Source: an uncultured Thomasclavelia sp. (GTDB lineage Bacteria > Bacillota_I > Bacilli_A > Erysipelotrichales > Coprobacillaceae). From it: 32,527 nt of DNA. This document shows positions 15,277-25,477 of the stretch, piece by piece. A program made the translations under genes and the position numbers. The notes under the pieces are model-generated. The model worked only from the letters and a program-made list of their open reading frames with translations, was not told the origin of the DNA and made no database searches. Numbering within the stretch: position 1 is the stretch's first letter; the number at the start of each line of letters is the position of its first letter. Location: assembly GCF_944324745.1 (NCBI RefSeq), contig NZ_CALUXO010000009.1, forward strand, positions 1-32,527, written 5' to 3'.

Positions 15277-17250
15277 ATGCCAGATTTTAAGCTTGTTTCT
15301 CCTTTTTCACCAATGGGAGATCAAATTAGTGCTATTGATGAATTACTTAAAGGAATAGAAGCGGGAAAAAAAGAACAGGTTTTATTGGGTGGAACGGGAA
15401 CTGGAAAAACATTTACAGTTTCTAATGTTATTGCTGCGGCGAAAAAACCAACATTAGTCTTAGCTCATAATAAGACCCTTGCAGGTCAATTATACTCAGA
15501 ATTAAAAGAGTTTTTTCCCGAAAATCGTGTTGAATATTTTATTTCAAACTTCGATTTTTATCAACCAGAAGCCTATATTCCTGGCCGTGATTTATATATT
15601 GATAAAAATGCTAAAACCAATTATGAAATTGAAATGCTTCGAAGTGCCGCAATGAACTCTTTAATTGAACGTGATGATGTCATTGTAGTTGCTTCAGTTG
15701 CTTCAATTTATGGATTGGGAAATCCCCAACAATATAAAGAAATGATTTTTTCACTAAGAGTTGATCAGGAAATTGATCGTCGTGAATTATTAACATACTT
15801 AGTAGATCGCCAATATCAGCGTAATGATATTGAACAAACCAAAGGAACCTTTAGAGTTCGTGGTGATGTAATTGAAATTGTACCCGGACATAGTGAAAGC
15901 TATTTAATTAGAATTGAACTCTTTGGAGATACTGTTGAAAGAATTAGTGAAGTTGATCCCTTAACCGGACATGTTTTAGGGGTATATAAAACATATACTA
16001 TCTATCCAGCCTATGGATATGTAACTACTAAGGAACAAACTCTACATGCCTGTGATACTATTTTAGAAGAATTAGAAGAACGCTTAGAAACTTTTAAACA
16101 AGAAAATAAATTATTAGAGTATGAACGATTGGAACAACGAACTCGCCATGATGTTGAAATGTTACGAGAAGTCGGAATGTGTCCGGGAATTGAAAACTAT
16201 TCTCGACACATCGATGGGCGTAAAGCTGGACAACGTCCCTATACTTTAATTGATTATTTCCCTAAAGATTTCTTATTAATCGTTGATGAAAGCCATGTAA
16301 TGTTACCGCAAATTCGAGGTATGTATAATGGAGATCGATCACGAAAAGAAACACTAGTCGAATATGGTTTTCGTCTGCCAAGTGCTTTAGATAACCGACC
16401 ACTTCAATTTGATGAATTTGAACAGTTAATTAATCAGGCAATTTATGTTTCAGCTACGCCAGGAGATTATGAGTTGGAAAAAGTACATCATCATGTTGTC
16501 GAACAGATCATCCGTCCAACCGGTCTGTTAGATCCAATTATTGAAGTTCGTCCTACAAAAGATCAAATCGACGATATTATTAATGAAATTAAGCAGCGTC
16601 AAGAACAAAATGAGCGTGTATTGATTACAACTTTAACGAAACGAATGGCTGAAGATTTAAGTGCCTTTTTAAAGGAATTAGGGATTAAAGTTGCTTATTT
16701 GCATAGTGACACCAAAACATTAGAACGGACTGAGATATTAAGAGATTTACGTTTAGGTAAATATGATGTTTTAGTTGGAATCAACTTATTACGTGAAGGA
16801 TTAGATTTACCAGAAGTTAGTTTAGTCTGTATTTTAGATGCTGATAAAGAAGGTTTCTTACGTAGTGAACGCTCTTTAATTCAAACAATTGGACGAGCAG
16901 CCCGTAATAGCAACGGTAAAGTTATCATGTATGGTGATAAAATAACTGAATCAATGAATTATGCGATTGAAGAAACTAATCGTCGTCGTAAGATTCAAGA
17001 CCAATATAATCAAGAACATCATATTACTCCAACTACGATCCATAAAGAAATCAGGGAAGCAATCCATGGTCAAGAAGTTATCGATGATGCGGCTAGTCTA
17101 GTTAAAAAGGGACGTCGGGCCAGCAAGAAAGACAAGCAGGCAATGATTCATGAATTGGAAAAACAAATGAAAGATGCAGCAAAAGTTCTAGATTTCGAAA
17201 GAGCAATGGAATTAAGAGATATTATTATGGAGTTACAAGGTGAAAAATAA
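15277..17250 (+). CDS. uvrB: excinuclease ABC subunit B
   Basis: The DNA damage-verification helicase-like subunit of nucleotide excision repair. The 657 residues include the Walker A loop GGTGTGKT (38-45), the damage-inserting beta-hairpin region ([17 protein letters not shown]), the Walker B-like DESHV, the SATPGDYE motif, and helicase motifs V and VI ([15 protein letters not shown], then QTIGRAARN). A C-terminal UVR domain is present for UvrC contact (about 620-655, [18 protein letters not shown]). It is the first gene of a five-gene operon and overlaps the next gene by 11 bases. Confidence 0.98.
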   Translation: MPDFKLVSPFSPMGDQISAIDELLKGIEAGKKEQVLLGGTGTGKTFTVSNVIAAAKKPTLVLAHNKTLAGQLYSELKEFFPENRVEYFISNFDFYQPEAYIPGRDLYIDKNAKTNYEIEMLRSAAMNSLIERDDVIVVASVASIYGLGNPQQYKEMIFSLRVDQEIDRRELLTYLVDRQYQRNDIEQTKGTFRVRGDVIEIVPGHSESYLIRIELFGDTVERISEVDPLTGHVLGVYKTYTIYPAYGYVTTKEQTLHACDTILEELEERLETFKQENKLLEYERLEQRTRHDVEMLREVGMCPGIENYSRHIDGRKAGQRPYTLIDYFPKDFLLIVDESHVMLPQIRGMYNGDRSRKETLVEYGFRLPSALDNRPLQFDEFEQLINQAIYVSATPGDYELEKVHHHVVEQIIRPTGLLDPIIEVRPTKDQIDDIINEIKQRQEQNERVLITTLTKRMAEDLSAFLKELGIKVAYLHSDTKTLERTEILRDLRLGKYDVLVGINLLREGLDLPEVSLVCILDADKEGFLRSERSLIQTIGRAARNSNGKVIMYGDKITESMNYAIEETNRRRKIQDQYNQEHHITPTTIHKEIREAIHGQEVIDDAASLVKKGRRASKKDKQAMIHELEKQMKDAAKVLDFERAMELRDIIMELQGEK

Positions 17251-18595
17251 ATATCAATTTGAGCCTGTTGTTAATCAAATCTTTGCTGATATTGACCAAT
17301 CAGGAGGTCGAGTCTTTCTAGTTGGTGGCATTGTTCGCGATATGCAGATTTATGGACATGTAGATTATCATGATGTTGATGTAGAAATTTATGGTTTAAA
17401 TATTGATCAATTAGAAATGATATTGGGTAAATATGGTAATGTAAATGTTGTAGGTAAAGCATTTGGAATCCTAAAATTAGATGTATTACCAAATTATGAT
17501 TTTGCTTTACCACGAACTGAGGTAAAAAATGGTAATCGTCATCAGGATTTTGTAGTTAATGTTGACCAATCACTTGATTTAAAGACTGCAGCTTTAAGAC
17601 GAGATTTTACTTTCAATGCTTTAATGTATGAAGTCAAAACGCAAAAGTTATATGATTTTTATCATGGTTTAGACGATATTGAAAAACGAACAATTCGAAT
17701 GGTTAATCCTGATAGCTTTTATGAAGATCCATTACGGGTTTTACGGGCGGCTCAGTTTGCTGCCAGGTTCGATTATGTTATTGAACCGCAAACAAAACAG
17801 ACTTGTCGAGATATGGTCGCCAAAGGCTTATTAGAAAATCTATCTAAAGAACGGATTTTTCAAGAATATAATAAATTGCTTTCAAGTACCCAGCCATCTA
17901 AAGGATTAAAATTTTTAAAAGAAATTAAGGCTTTATGGCCATGTTTAGATATTCTTTCATCGACAATGCAAAGATTAGATTTTCATCCTGAAGGTGATGT
18001 CTGGACTCATACATTATTAGTGACGGATTTGGCGGCACTATGTGCTCATAAAACTAGTTATCCATTAGGTTTTATATGGAGTGCTTTATTGCATGATATC
18101 GGAAAACCGGCAGTAACGACTCCAGAAGGCCGGGCGCCTGGTCATAATCAAACTGGAGTACAGGTCTTTGATCAGGAAGTAAAACAATATATTCCAAGTA
18201 AAAAACTCCAAAAATATATTCGTACAATGATTTATTATCATATGCATTTGATGAATATGGTTAGAAATGGAGCCCGTGATTATGGATATTTTAAAATTCT
18301 TAAAGGAATAAATGGAATTGTTCCAGTTGATGACTTAATTTTAATGACAAAATGTGATAAACTAGGTAGATATAAAGATGAGCATGAAAATATTTATCGT
18401 TTTGATTATGTAATGAAAGAAAAAATGGCTCGTCTTGGTAAAGAAGCCCAAAAACCGCTAGTAACCGGGCGAGATTTAAAAGAATTGGGGATAGAAGAAT
18501 CTAGTAAATATAAAGAAATTTTAGATTGGGCTTATGATTTACAGTTAAGAGGGCATGATCGTAAGGCCATTATAAAGATGATAAAAGGTAGGTAG
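17240..18595 (+). CDS. cca: CCA tRNA nucleotidyltransferase family protein with HD domain
   Basis: Adds or repairs the 3' CCA of tRNAs. The 451 residues start with a class II nucleotidyltransferase core: GGIVRD (29-34) and the metal-binding DVDVEIYG, then RRDFTFNAL and the [16 protein letters not shown] motif that binds nucleotide and tRNA. An HD domain follows (LLHDIGKP, then HNQTGVQVF), so 2',3'-cyclic phosphodiesterase or phosphatase activity is likely, as in proteobacterial CCA enzymes. The start is a GTG inside the end of uvrB, with RBS GGAG at 17229-17232. A poly(A) polymerase-type function cannot be excluded. Confidence 0.88.
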   Translation: MKNKYQFEPVVNQIFADIDQSGGRVFLVGGIVRDMQIYGHVDYHDVDVEIYGLNIDQLEMILGKYGNVNVVGKAFGILKLDVLPNYDFALPRTEVKNGNRHQDFVVNVDQSLDLKTAALRRDFTFNALMYEVKTQKLYDFYHGLDDIEKRTIRMVNPDSFYEDPLRVLRAAQFAARFDYVIEPQTKQTCRDMVAKGLLENLSKERIFQEYNKLLSSTQPSKGLKFLKEIKALWPCLDILSSTMQRLDFHPEGDVWTHTLLVTDLAALCAHKTSYPLGFIWSALLHDIGKPAVTTPEGRAPGHNQTGVQVFDQEVKQYIPSKKLQKYIRTMIYYHMHLMNMVRNGARDYGYFKILKGINGIVPVDDLILMTKCDKLGRYKDEHENIYRFDYVMKEKMARLGKEAQKPLVTGRDLKELGIEESSKYKEILDWAYDLQLRGHDRKAIIKMIKGR

Positions 18596-18606
18596 ATTGA
18601 TAAGAT

Positions 18607-21429
18607 ATGGAACATGATAAACTAGTCATAAAAGGGGCTAGAGAAAATAACTTAAAAAATATTGATATCGAAATTCCTAAAAATAAATTAGTTATAATGA
18701 CAGGATTATCTGGTTCAGGTAAAACTTCATTGGCATTCGATACTATTTATGCCGAAGGACAACGACGCTATGTAGAATCATTAAGTGCTTATGCCAGACA
18801 ATTTTTGGGAAATATGGAAAAACCAGATGTTGATAGTATTGAAGGTTTATCACCAGCAATTGCAATTGACCAAAAAACGACATCAAATAATCCCCGTTCT
18901 ACCGTTGGAACGGTAACGGAGATTTTTGACTATTTAAGATTACTATATGCTCGTATTGGTAAGGCATATTGTCCTAATCATGGAATTGTCATTGAATCAC
19001 AAACAATTAAACAAATGGCGGATACAATCGACAAATATCCAGATGGATCTAAGTTACAAGTTTTAGCTCGTGTAGTTAAAAATCGTAAAGGAACATTTAA
19101 AGATCTTTTTGAAGATTTGTTAAAAGATGGTTATCTTCGTGTTCAAGTTGATGGTGAAGTAAGAATGCTTGATGAAGAAATTGTCTTGGATAAAAATAAA
19201 AAACATAATATTGATGTTGTTATCGACCGAATTGTCAAAAAAGAAGGTTATCGCAGCCGGTTGATTGATTCATTGGAAGTTGGTTTAAAATTAACTGGTG
19301 GTGAAGTTATTGTCGCTAATTTAAGTGATGGCAGTGAAGCTTTATTTTCAGAACATCTGGCCTGTCCTGAATGTGGTTTCAGTGTTCCTAAATTAGAGCC
19401 AAGATTGTTTTCATTCAACAATCCGCTTGGAGCCTGTCCTGATTGTCGTGGATTAGGAATTAAAAATGAAGTTGATGTTGATTTATTAATTCCTGATTGG
19501 AATTTAAGTATTAATCAAGGTGGAATTCGTTATTTCAAAACTTCAGTGGGAACTGATCGAATTGAGTGGCAAAGATTCTTAGTTTTATGTCATCACTACA
19601 ATATTGATTTAGACAAACCACTTAAAGATTTTTCTAAAAAAGAATTAAAAATAATCTTAGAAGGATCTGATAAGCCAATAAATTATGAAATTGTTTCTAG
19701 TAGCGGTAATGTTTCTAAAACCAATCGTCCAATTGAAGGGGTAAAAAAATTAATTGAACGTCGTTATGAAGAAACTACTTCATCATGGTCTAAAGATTGG
19801 TATGCTTCATTTATGACTGAACATACTTGTCCAACTTGTAAAGGACGTCGGTTAAATGAACAAGTTTTAAGTGTTCGGGTCGGTGGTTTAAATATTAGTG
19901 AATTTACTGATATGTCAATTGAAAAGGCGCTAGTATTTATTGATAATTTAAAATTAACTGATTATGAAATGCAAGTTGTTAACTTAGTTATTAAAGAAAT
20001 TAAAGATCGATTAACTTTCTTAAATGATGTCGGTTTAGGATATTTAACGTTATCAAGAAAAGCTGGAGGTTTATCTGGTGGTGAAGCGCAAAGAATTCGT
20101 TTGGCGACTCAAATAGGATCACGCTTAACCGGGGTCTTATATGTTTTAGACGAACCATCAATTGGTTTGCATCAGCGTGATAATGATAAACTGATTGCAA
20201 CTTTGCAAAATATTCGAGATTTGGGAAACAGTGTTATTGTTGTCGAACATGACGAAGATACAATGCGGGCTAGTGATTTTATCGTTGATATTGGTCCGGG
20301 TGCTGGAGTTCATGGAGGACAAGTAATTGTCGCTGGTACCCCTGAAGAAGTAATGAATTGTAAAGAATCTATCACTGGTCAATATTTATCGGGACGATTA
20401 AAAATTCCAGTTCCTAAACAAAGAAGAAAAGGAAATGGAAACTTTATCCAGGTAAAAGGTGCTAGAGAGAATAATCTTAAAAATATTAATGTTAAATTCC
20501 CATTAGGTACTTTAACAGTAGTTACTGGAGTTTCTGGTAGTGGTAAAAGTACTTTGGTTAATGAGATAATGGGTAAGGCTATGATGGCTAAAATTTATCA
20601 TTCAAAAGAAAAGCCAGGAAAACATAAAGAAATACTAGGGTTAGAAAATATTGATAAAGTAATTGAAGTTAGCCAAGATCCAATTGGGCGGACGCCAAGA
20701 TCAAATCCAGCAACTTATACTGGGGTCTTTGATGATATTCGAGGATTATTTGCACAAACAAATGAAGCTAAAATGCGTGGATATGATAAAGGACGTTTTA
20801 GTTTCAATGTTAAAGGTGGTCGTTGTGAAGCTTGTCAAGGTGATGGCCTAAAACGAATTTCAATGCACTTTTTGCCAGATGTTTACGTTCCATGTGAACA
20901 ATGTGGTGGTAAACGTTATAATGAAGAAACTTTACAAGTGACATACAAAGATAAAAACATTTACGATGTTTTAGAAATGACCGTTGAGGATGCTGTCGAT
21001 TTCTTTGGAAATTTACCAAAAATCAAATCTAAAATGCAGACTTTAGAAGATGTTGGATTAGGTTATATAAAACTAGGTCAAAGTGCAACAACTTTATCTG
21101 GTGGTGAAGCCCAAAGAGTTAAGTTGGCTAGTGAATTGCAGAAAAAAGCAACAGGTAAGACTGTATATATTTTAGATGAACCAACTACTGGTTTACATAG
21201 TAATGATGTTGCTAAATTAATAGAAGTATTACAGCGAATTGTTGATCAAGGTGATACAGTAATTGTTATTGAACATAATCTTGATGTTATTAAAGTAGCT
21301 GATTATATTATTGATTTAGGACCTGAAGGTGGCGACGGTGGTGGTACAGTTGTCGTAGCTGGTACTCCAGAAAAAGTTGCTAAATGTGATAAAAGTTATA
21401 CTGGAATGTTTTTGAAGAAAATGTTATAG
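18607..21429 (+). CDS. uvrA: excinuclease ABC subunit A
   Basis: The damage-recognition ATPase of nucleotide excision repair. It has 940 residues with two ABC-type nucleotide sites: GLSGSGKTSLAFDT near the N-terminus and GVSGSGKSTLV in the second half. Both LSGGEAQR signatures are present, as are two DEP Walker B motifs (VLDEPSIGLH and ILDEPTTGLH). Zinc-binding CxxC pairs are visible (CPECG/CPDCRG and CEACQG/CEQCGG). Length is normal. It lies 11 bases after the cca gene with only a weak RBS, so it probably depends on the operon transcript. uvrB and uvrA together explain the damage-repair theme; uvrC is not in the window. Confidence 0.98.
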   Translation: MEHDKLVIKGARENNLKNIDIEIPKNKLVIMTGLSGSGKTSLAFDTIYAEGQRRYVESLSAYARQFLGNMEKPDVDSIEGLSPAIAIDQKTTSNNPRSTVGTVTEIFDYLRLLYARIGKAYCPNHGIVIESQTIKQMADTIDKYPDGSKLQVLARVVKNRKGTFKDLFEDLLKDGYLRVQVDGEVRMLDEEIVLDKNKKHNIDVVIDRIVKKEGYRSRLIDSLEVGLKLTGGEVIVANLSDGSEALFSEHLACPECGFSVPKLEPRLFSFNNPLGACPDCRGLGIKNEVDVDLLIPDWNLSINQGGIRYFKTSVGTDRIEWQRFLVLCHHYNIDLDKPLKDFSKKELKIILEGSDKPINYEIVSSSGNVSKTNRPIEGVKKLIERRYEETTSSWSKDWYASFMTEHTCPTCKGRRLNEQVLSVRVGGLNISEFTDMSIEKALVFIDNLKLTDYEMQVVNLVIKEIKDRLTFLNDVGLGYLTLSRKAGGLSGGEAQRIRLATQIGSRLTGVLYVLDEPSIGLHQRDNDKLIATLQNIRDLGNSVIVVEHDEDTMRASDFIVDIGPGAGVHGGQVIVAGTPEEVMNCKESITGQYLSGRLKIPVPKQRRKGNGNFIQVKGARENNLKNINVKFPLGTLTVVTGVSGSGKSTLVNEIMGKAMMAKIYHSKEKPGKHKEILGLENIDKVIEVSQDPIGRTPRSNPATYTGVFDDIRGLFAQTNEAKMRGYDKGRFSFNVKGGRCEACQGDGLKRISMHFLPDVYVPCEQCGGKRYNEETLQVTYKDKNIYDVLEMTVEDAVDFFGNLPKIKSKMQTLEDVGLGYIKLGQSATTLSGGEAQRVKLASELQKKATGKTVYILDEPTTGLHSNDVAKLIEVLQRIVDQGDTVIVIEHNLDVIKVADYIIDLGPEGGDGGGTVVVAGTPEKVAKCDKSYTGMFLKKML

Positions 21430-21441
21430 GGAGGAAAAATT

Positions 21442-22377
21442 ATGCCAAAGTCAATTACAGTAGGTGAATTATTAAATAGTGATCATTATGTGCAAGTGAC
21501 TGGTGATGAAAAATCGTTAGAACGTCCAATTTTTGTCGCTGAAATTAATCGGCCTGGTTTTGAATTAGCTGGTTTTTTCAAACATAGTGATTTTAGAAGA
21601 ATTATCATTTTTGGTGATAAAGAATCAGCATTTATTAATGAAATGTCTGAAGAACGCCAAAGGGAAATATTTCCATTTTTAATTAATGATGAAGTTCCAT
21701 GTATAATTGTTGCTAAAGGAAATGAATGCCCTGCTATCTTAATTGAAATTGCTCGTAAAAAGAATTTCCCTATTTTTGTAACTGAGTCAGCTACAGGTCG
21801 TGTTTCTATCGAGCTAACTAATATTCTTGATGAAAAACTGGCACCAGAAACTTTGATTCATGGAGTATTTTTGAATATTTATGGAAAAGGGGTAATTATT
21901 AAAGGTGACAGTGGAATTGGAAAGTCAGAAATTGCTCTGGAATTGATTAAACGTGGGCATTTATTAGTAGCTGATGATGCGGTTGAATTGTATCATTTAG
22001 GGCAAAGTATTGTCGGAAAAGCACCAGAAGTATTAAGTAATCTCTTAGAAATTCGTGGTATTGGTGTAATCGATGTTTCTAAGATGTTTGGAATTAGTTC
22101 GATTTTAGATAAAGACGAAGTCAATTTAGTAATTCAATTAGATCGTTGGGTTCCCTCACGTGAATACACTAGAGTTGGAGTAGAAGAAAACGAAGCAACT
22201 GAAGAAATTTTAGGAGTTAAAATTCCAAAAGTTGTTGTTCCAGTATCTAGTGGTCGTAGCATGTCAGTAATCATTGAGGCCGCTGTTATGAATATGCGAT
22301 TAAGAGAATATGGTGTTGATTCTAGTAAAGAATTCGTTGATCGAATTTTGAAAAATATTGATAAAAATAAGGGGTAG
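21442..22377 (+). CDS. hprK: HPr kinase/phosphorylase
   Basis: Phosphorylates and dephosphorylates Ser46 of HPr, the switch for carbon catabolite control. The 311 residues have the usual N-terminal regulatory domain, H140 (LIHGVFLNIYGKGV), the Walker A loop GDSGIGKSE (155-163), and the HprK signature around LEIRGIGVIDVSKMFG. RBS GGGAGG lies before the ATG. The hprK-lgt pair is common in Firmicutes. Its closeness to the EIIB-ROK protein gene two genes later is notable, because all act around PTS phosphorylation; a functional tie is inference. Confidence 0.97.
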   Translation: MPKSITVGELLNSDHYVQVTGDEKSLERPIFVAEINRPGFELAGFFKHSDFRRIIIFGDKESAFINEMSEERQREIFPFLINDEVPCIIVAKGNECPAILIEIARKKNFPIFVTESATGRVSIELTNILDEKLAPETLIHGVFLNIYGKGVIIKGDSGIGKSEIALELIKRGHLLVADDAVELYHLGQSIVGKAPEVLSNLLEIRGIGVIDVSKMFGISSILDKDEVNLVIQLDRWVPSREYTRVGVEENEATEEILGVKIPKVVVPVSSGRSMSVIIEAAVMNMRLREYGVDSSKEFVDRILKNIDKNKG

Positions 22378-22380
22378 ACA

Positions 22381-23187
22381 ATGACTTTTTTTCCTGATAG
22401 CCGTACATTTATTCAAATAGGCTCACTTTCAATTGCCTGGTATGCAATTTGTATTATTTTAGGAGCTTTTATTGCTTATCTAATTGGTCGTCATAATTTT
22501 AAAAAGATTGGTTATGATCCTGAAGTATTATCAGATTATTTCTTTGGGGTCTTGTTTACTGGGGTCATTGGAGCAAGATTATGGTATGTAATTTTTATGT
22601 GGGATGAAATATATGCTAATAATTCATTAGAAATAATTATGTTTCGTCATGGAGGATTGGCCATTCAAGGTGGCTTGATAGCCGGAATTGCTTTTAGCCT
22701 CTGGTATTTTAAAAAACATCATATTGGATTTATGGTGGCTGGTGATTCCATCATGCCTGGAGTATTGATTGCTCAAGCATTTGGTCGTTGGGGTAATTTT
22801 TTCAACCAGGAAGCTTATGGAAGCCAGGTAACTTTAGATTTTTTGAAATCCTTGCATTTACCAGATTTTATTATCAATGGAATGCATATTCATGGAGCTT
22901 ATTATCATCCAACATTTTTATATGAATCGATTGCTAATGTAATTGGCTTTTTGTTGATATATTTTGTCATTAGAAAGATTCAAACAAAACAAGGAGAACA
23001 GTTCTTTAGTTATTTTATCTGGTATGGAATAATTAGATTCTTTATTGAAGGATTAAGAACTGATAGTTTATATGTTTTGGGGCTTAGAACTGCTCAACTC
23101 GTATCTATTGTCTTTGTGATAATTGGAGTTGTTGGGTTTATCTATTGTAAAAAATACGGTAAACCTGTTATTAAGGCTAAGTTGTAA
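22381..23187 (+). CDS. lgt: prolipoprotein diacylglyceryl transferase
   Basis: Attaches diacylglycerol from phosphatidylglycerol to the lipobox cysteine of lipoproteins in the membrane. The 268 residues contain several hydrophobic helices, HGGLAIQGG (90-98), and the Lgt signature GRWGNFFNQEAYG (135-147) with the essential Arg, Asn and Glu. The C-terminal GIIRFFIEGLRTDS is also typical. It starts three bases after the hprK stop and ends the uvrB operon at the terminator 23200-23227. Confidence 0.96.
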   Translation: MTFFPDSRTFIQIGSLSIAWYAICIILGAFIAYLIGRHNFKKIGYDPEVLSDYFFGVLFTGVIGARLWYVIFMWDEIYANNSLEIIMFRHGGLAIQGGLIAGIAFSLWYFKKHHIGFMVAGDSIMPGVLIAQAFGRWGNFFNQEAYGSQVTLDFLKSLHLPDFIINGMHIHGAYYHPTFLYESIANVIGFLLIYFVIRKIQTKQGEQFFSYFIWYGIIRFFIEGLRTDSLYVLGLRTAQLVSIVFVIIGVVGFIYCKKYGKPVIKAKL

Positions 23188-23199
23188 GTTAATACGATG

Positions 23200-23227
23200 A
23201 AGACTGTTTAATAGACAGTCTTTTTTT
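23200..23227 (+). terminator. terminator of the uvrB-lgt operon
   Basis: AAGACTGT (23200-23207) pairs with ACAGTCTT (23215-23222) around a 7-base loop, followed by T residues. Confidence 0.88.
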
Positions 23228-23354
23228 GGAATATTTTTTCAAAATTTTGAAAGAATAAAGATAAAAACTAATATCTTTTTATCAAATTCTTTGATTTAGC
23301 TGTTATTTAAAAAATGATGATTATAATATTAATCAAAGAAAGAAGATGGGATAG

Positions 23355-24764
23355 ATGATGGATGAATTTTTAAAAGATATTCACACACTAGTATTTTATT
23401 ATTGGGTTTTAAATCAAACTAATAGTTTTTATCGGTGCTTTAAAGGAAAAGAAAATGAAATTATTTTAGAAACTGATAATAGTCAGGGAATAATTACTTT
23501 TAATAAATTTAATATTATTGAATTAACAGTTATTAATAAAGTAAAACAACAACCAGAATTTTATTTACATTTTCAAATGAAAAATCTTAATCACGCTAAG
23601 ATGTTATTTGAGGAAATGGTGGAAACTATTGCCAAGGTTTCTAATACTCCAGCGACAAAAATATTACTATGTTGTTCTGGAGGGCTAACAACAGGCTTTT
23701 TTGCCCAAAAAATCAATGAAACGGCTAAATATTTAGATTTAGATATTGAAGCTAATGCGACAAGATATCTAGATGTTTATGAAAAAGGAGTCGATTATGA
23801 TTATATTTTATTAGCACCACAGATTTCATATTTATGTGCTAATATTCAAAAGGTATTAAAAAAACAAAAAGTTTTAAATATTCCTCCAAAAGTATTTGCT
23901 AAATATGATGTGTTAAAAATTTTAAGATTTATTAGTAATAATAGTAATGATAATTTAAATCTTAATTTTGATCATAGTCGATTATTAATCAAACGTAACA
24001 TAAAACTTGATACGATGATACTATGTATTTCTATTTATCAAAATAGTTCAAAAGTTTATATTGATTATCGTATCTATGATAATAACAAGCAAATTATTCA
24101 TGAAAATGAAATTATTAAACAAACAATTGCCATTGAAGATATTTATGATGTTTTAGATATTGTTTTAGTTCAATATCCAGCTATTAAGAAAGTGGCTATT
24201 TCAATGCCGGGAATTATTAATGATGGTCATGTTGCCAGCTCTTTTGTCAAAAATGCTAATAATCGGGATATTAAACAAGATCTTCTAGATCGATATCATA
24301 AAGATTTTATTATTGCTAATGATATTAATGCAGCTGCAATTGGTTATTATGGGGTGCAAGATAAAATTAATTCTTTTTGTTTTTTATTTCAGCCAATTGG
24401 GATTGATGCTGGTCTAGGGACAGTTATTAATGGTGAGTTGATTCAGGGAAATTTTCATTTAGCAGGTGAAGTTAAGTTTTTACCACTGGCATTGTCTGAT
24501 GATCGCAATAAATTAAATAAGACACCAGAAGGGATAAATGAATTGGTCTATAAGATGATTATTGCTATTTCTAGTATTATTGCCCCAAGGGTTTTTGTTA
24601 TTTATAGTGATTTAGTTGCAGATGTTGCTTATTTAAAAGAAAAAGTAGAAGCCAGGTTTAATCAAGAAGTTGCTGGTTTTAAAATTGAAATTTACAAAGT
24701 TGAAAATCTTCAAGAGTATATTTTAGCGGGATTAATGATGTTATGTGCTAAAGAAAGTGCTTAA
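23355..24764 (+). CDS. fusion of unassigned N-terminal domain, PTS EIIB-like domain and ROK-family domain
   Basis: A 469-residue protein with three parts. Residues 1-98 match no family I know but resemble the start of the 2288-2881 protein. Residues 100-190 are an EIIB-like domain: ILLCCSGGLTTGFF with the likely phospho-cysteine C107, YDYILLAPQISYL, and the IPPKVFA ending also shared with that protein. Residues 215-469 are ROK-like: VAISMPGII (280-288), the catalytic-Asp segment IANDINAAAIG (D323), GIDAGLGTVINGELIQG, and AGE at 370-372. The usual first phosphate loop (DxGGT) is not apparent at the domain start (SIYQNSSKVY), and the CxCGxxGC zinc motif is missing. The ROK part may therefore be a weak kinase or a sugar-sensing module. 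Two adjacent ATGs (23355, 23358) follow a weak purine-rich RBS. Confidence 0.82.
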   Translation: MMDEFLKDIHTLVFYYWVLNQTNSFYRCFKGKENEIILETDNSQGIITFNKFNIIELTVINKVKQQPEFYLHFQMKNLNHAKMLFEEMVETIAKVSNTPATKILLCCSGGLTTGFFAQKINETAKYLDLDIEANATRYLDVYEKGVDYDYILLAPQISYLCANIQKVLKKQKVLNIPPKVFAKYDVLKILRFISNNSNDNLNLNFDHSRLLIKRNIKLDTMILCISIYQNSSKVYIDYRIYDNNKQIIHENEIIKQTIAIEDIYDVLDIVLVQYPAIKKVAISMPGIINDGHVASSFVKNANNRDIKQDLLDRYHKDFIIANDINAAAIGYYGVQDKINSFCFLFQPIGIDAGLGTVINGELIQGNFHLAGEVKFLPLALSDDRNKLNKTPEGINELVYKMIIAISSIIAPRVFVIYSDLVADVAYLKEKVEARFNQEVAGFKIEIYKVENLQEYILAGLMMLCAKESA

Positions 24765-24786
24765 AAAATAATTTTAAGCACTTTTT
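24754..24786 (+). terminator. terminator of the EIIB-ROK fusion gene
   Basis: A perfect 13-base-pair stem, AAAGTGCTTAAAA (24754-24766) with TTTTAAGCACTTT (24772-24784), is followed by T. It begins inside the last codons and contains the stop. Confidence 0.88.
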
Positions 24787-24853
24787 AAACAATAGTTGCA
24801 ATTATTTTTAATACGATAGATAATATAAAAAATTAGATTAAAGGAAAATTATC

Positions 24854-25447
24854 ATGGAAAAAATAAAAATTAGTAAAGTCGATGTTACAGATAGTGAAAA
24901 ACTGCTAGAAATTTATACACCATATATTTTAAATACTGCAATTACTTTTGAATACGAAGTACCTAGTGTGCAACAATTTCGCCAACGAGTACAAGATATC
25001 TTGGTCAAATATCCGTATTTAAAAGCAATTAAAGATGATGAAATAGTTGGCTATGCTTACGCTAATGTTTTTAAAAACCGGGCAGCATATGATTGGGCAG
25101 TTGAAGTTTCTATCTATATTAAAAAAGATATGCAGAAATTAGGAATTGGCAAGAAGCTTTATCAGGCATTGGAAAAAATTTGTCAACTTCAAAATATTAC
25201 TAATCTATATGCTTGTATCGCGTATCCTGAAGTTGAAGATGAATACTTAACTAACAACAGTGTTAATTTTCATCAACATATGGGTTACCAAAGAGTTGGT
25301 GAATTCCATCAATGTGGTTTTAAATTCAATCGCTGGTATAATATGGTATGGATGGAAAAAATTATTGGTGAACATCAAACAACACCCCAATCAGTAATTA
25401 AGTTTGAAAATTTAGATTTGACAACACTGAAAACAATATTAGATTAA
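24854..25447 (+). CDS. GNAT N-acetyltransferase, phosphinothricin acetyltransferase-like
   Basis: A 197-residue acetyl-CoA-dependent acetyltransferase of the PAT/MnaT-like branch. The acetyl-CoA pyrophosphate loop is Q94-KLGIGK. The branch is recognised by IVGYAYANVFKNRAAYDWAVEVSIYI and the later SVNFHQHMGYQRVGEFHQCGFKFNRW. Members of this branch acetylate phosphinothricin, methionine sulfoximine or related amino acid analogues; the natural substrate here is unknown. After about residue 172 the sequence runs some 25 residues past the usual end. The RBS is AAAGGAAA. It converges on the frameshifted HAD gene across a shared terminator. Confidence 0.87.
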   Translation: MEKIKISKVDVTDSEKLLEIYTPYILNTAITFEYEVPSVQQFRQRVQDILVKYPYLKAIKDDEIVGYAYANVFKNRAAYDWAVEVSIYIKKDMQKLGIGKKLYQALEKICQLQNITNLYACIAYPEVEDEYLTNNSVNFHQHMGYQRVGEFHQCGFKFNRWYNMVWMEKIIGEHQTTPQSVIKFENLDLTTLKTILD

Positions 25448-25476
25448 AACGGATGATCTACGACCATCCGTTTTTA
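25446..25476 (+). terminator. bidirectional terminator between convergent genes
   Basis: AAAACGGATG (25446-25455) pairs with CATCCGTTTT (25465-25474), loop 9. The A run on one side and T run on the other let it serve both the GNAT gene and the minus-strand HAD gene. Confidence 0.88.
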
Positions 25477-25477
25477 A

